Of a DNA stretch of 16,418 nt, positions 15,208 through 16,418 are shown piece after piece. The DNA comes from Pseudomonadota bacterium (GTDB lineage: Bacteria; Pseudomonadota; Alphaproteobacteria; Rhizobiales; Hyphomicrobiaceae). The stretch covers positions 1 through 16,418 of the forward strand of contig JAEZBZ010000304.1 of NCBI GenBank assembly GCA_023412745.1. Direction: 5' to 3'. The notes beneath the pieces are model-generated. The model did no database searches, was not told the DNA's origin, and worked only from the letters and a program-made list of their open reading frames with translations. Within the stretch, counting starts at the first letter, position 1; each line of letters opens with the position of its first letter. Both the position numbers and the translations under genes were made by a program.

Positions 15208-15954
15208 CTATTTGCTCGCGGGCGATCTGACCCAACCATTGCCGGTCAGGTGTTCCTGCGGCTGGAAGCGGGTTTTGTAGCACATCTTGCGCGATCCCTC
15301 GATCCAGTAGCCCAGGTAAAGATACGGCAGGCCGAGTTGGCGTGTGTATTCGATGTGTTCGAGGATCATGTAGGTGCCGAGGCTGCGCTCCGGCGCGACG
15401 GTGTCGTAGAAGCTGTAGACCATCGAGATGCCGTCCGACAGCCGGTCGCACAGCGCCAGCGCCATCAGCGGCCCGGGCTTCGAAATGCTGTTGCTGGGCC
15501 GCACCCTGTATTCGGTGAGGAAGGTGTCGACGATGCTGTCCTCGATCATAATGGCGTAGTCGAGAACGGTCATGTCAGCCATGCCGCCGTCGGAATGGCG
15601 GGTGTCGATGTAGTCGCGAAACAGGGCGTATTGCTCGGCCGACGGCTGCGGCTCGACGCGTTTGGCCATCAGGTCGGCGTTGGCCTTCACCGCGCGCTGG
15701 AATGACTTGTTCGGCGTGAATTCGTTAACAGCGACGCGCACCGATACGCAAGCTTGGCAGCCCTCGCAGTACGGCATGTAGGCGATGTTCTGGCTGCGCC
15801 GGAAGCCGCCCTTGAGCAGGTTGTCGACCAGCGCGGTCGGCTTGTCGTGGGTGAGATGGGTGAACAGCTTGCGCTCGAACTTCCCCGCCAGATAAGGGCA
15901 GGGCTGGGGAGCGGTGACATAGAATTCCGGGAAATTCTTCTGCTGTTCCGTCAT
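15208..15954 (-). CDS. bpt: Aspartate/glutamate leucyltransferase (Bpt, arginyltransferase-like)
   Basis: The 248-residue soluble enzyme of the bacterial N-end rule pathway transfers an amino acid (leucine in characterised Bpt) from aminoacyl-tRNA to proteins with N-terminal Asp or Glu, marking them for ClpS/ClpAP. The N-terminal domain carries the family signature CPYL (Cys19) and YCEGCQACVSVRV (Cys63, Cys66, Cys69), a cysteine set like the one that binds a metal or Fe-S cluster in ATE1 relatives. The C-terminal GNAT-like domain (about 105-240) includes YRVRPS and LGTYMILEHIEY, and LYLGYWIEGSRKMCYK close to the end. Length is normal for the family. The start at 15954 has only a weak ribosome binding site (AAGA). 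It lies 93 bases after the permease gene in the same direction. No clpS is in the window. Confidence 0.94.
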   Translation of the reverse strand: MTEQQKNFPEFYVTAPQPCPYLAGKFERKLFTHLTHDKPTALVDNLLKGGFRRSQNIAYMPYCEGCQACVSVRVAVNEFTPNKSFQRAVKANADLMAKRVEPQPSAEQYALFRDYIDTRHSDGGMADMTVLDYAIMIEDSIVDTFLTEYRVRPSNSISKPGPLMALALCDRLSDGISMVYSFYDTVAPERSLGTYMILEHIEYTRQLGLPYLYLGYWIEGSRKMCYKTRFQPQEHLTGNGWVRSPASK

Positions 15955-16047
15955 TCTTGGCGCGTTCGAGATCCTGGGCCTCGGGGGAATCTAAGGGAGG
16001 CGGGTCGTGGTAATCAAGGTCCGTCTCATGGCGATCGCGTGCGACAG

Positions 16048-16418
16048 TCAACGAGCCGCAGAATAGCGATCGCCGAGCACGCCTTGTGGCCGCCAGATCA
16101 GCAATGCGACGAGCGCACCATAGACCGCCAGATCCCGGTATTCGATGGGAAACAGAGCCGACCACAGCGTTTCGAAGCTGCCGATGAGGATGCCCCCCAC
16201 TAACGCGCCAGGGACCGATCCGATCCCGCCGGCAATCGCGGCGATCAGGGCTTTCAGGCCCAGCACGATGCCACCGGCATAGCCGAGGCCTCCGTAGAAT
16301 ACGGTCGATATGGTGCCTGCCACGCCAGCCAGCGCGGTCGCCAATACAATCGATGTCAGCAGGATGCGGGACGGATCGACCCCGGCCAGCATGGCGGCGC
16401 CGCTATCGTCGGCACATG
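16048..16418 (-). CDS. livH: Branched-chain amino-acid ABC transporter permease LivH, C-terminal part (5' end outside window)
   Basis: Reading in from the right edge, the frame gives CADDSGAAMLAGVDPSRILL, the cytoplasmic loop typical of LivH (R-A-x-A-x-D...AxLxGV). Three hydrophobic stretches follow: about LTSIVLATALAGVAGTI, then GLKALIAAIAGGIGSVPGALVGGIL, then VYGALVALLIWRP. It ends with RPQGVLGDR, the usual LivH/LivM C terminus. About 122 residues are visible out of roughly 290, so the start is outside the window and an internal ATG at 16392 is not the real start. LivH pairs with LivM in the HAAT family importers. No livM, livG or livF follows it before bpt, so other transporter genes must lie upstream (beyond the right edge) or be absent. 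Confidence 0.88.
   Translation of the reverse strand, partial: CADDSGAAMLAGVDPSRILLTSIVLATALAGVAGTISTVFYGGLGYAGGIVLGLKALIAAIAGGIGSVPGALVGGILIGSFETLWSALFPIEYRDLAVYGALVALLIWRPQGVLGDRYSAAR

Overview
The window looks like chromosomal DNA from a GC-rich alphaproteobacterium, most likely of the order Hyphomicrobiales (Rhizobiales). The clues are a fliF-fliH-motB-motC-fliK flagellar block containing the rhizobial-type periplasmic protein MotC, an alphaproteobacterial ParC of 750 residues, and a siroheme/sulfite-reductase operon that carries the uncharacterised partners DUF2849 and DUF934. I see no rRNA, tRNA, CRISPR array, insertion sequence or prophage gene. Genus cannot be fixed from the sequence alone.

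Region 1 (1-4491, + strand) is a flagellar motor and export operon. It holds the end of fliF, a FliH-like export regulator, motB, motC and the hook-length protein fliK (formerly called motD in rhizobia). The first four genes overlap by ATGA/GTGA junctions and are probably translationally coupled. A GC-rich hairpin follows fliK.

Region 2 (4746-9131, + strand) is an assimilatory sulfite (or nitrite) reduction operon: a [2Fe-2S] ferredoxin, CysG siroheme synthase, a DUF2849 protein, a ferredoxin-type siroheme/[4Fe-4S] reductase, and a DUF934 protein. CysG makes the siroheme that the reductase needs, and the ferredoxin is the obvious candidate electron donor because no CysJ flavoprotein is present. 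A convergent class II (FucA-like) aldolase gene (9043-9795, - strand) overlaps the last 89 bases of the DUF934 gene.

Region 3 (9796-11809) has a 399-base non-coding stretch, an exported protein of unknown function (+), and a small secreted cysteine-rich protein (-) that ends in a clear intrinsic terminator.

Region 4 (12079-14878, + strand) has parC (topoisomerase IV subunit A) and a small exported protein of unknown function.

Region 5 (14879-16418, - strand) reads from the right edge: the 3' part of a LivH-type branched-chain amino-acid permease, then bpt (an N-end-rule aminoacyl-tRNA-protein transferase), then the front half of a cupin gene. The cupin reading frame loses its family resemblance a few codons before it meets the stop codon of the convergent exported-protein gene. 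It therefore looks like a truncated remnant at an old rearrangement junction.

The most noteworthy points are the truncated cupin, the overlapping convergent DUF934/aldolase ends, the ferredoxin-containing sulfite-reduction module with two uncharacterised partners, the small secreted protein with repeated G-x-x-R-C units, and the Gln/Asp pair at the ParC quinolone-contact positions. Nothing here amounts to a proven new system. The ferredoxin/DUF2849/DUF934 module is the best candidate for undescribed biochemistry.
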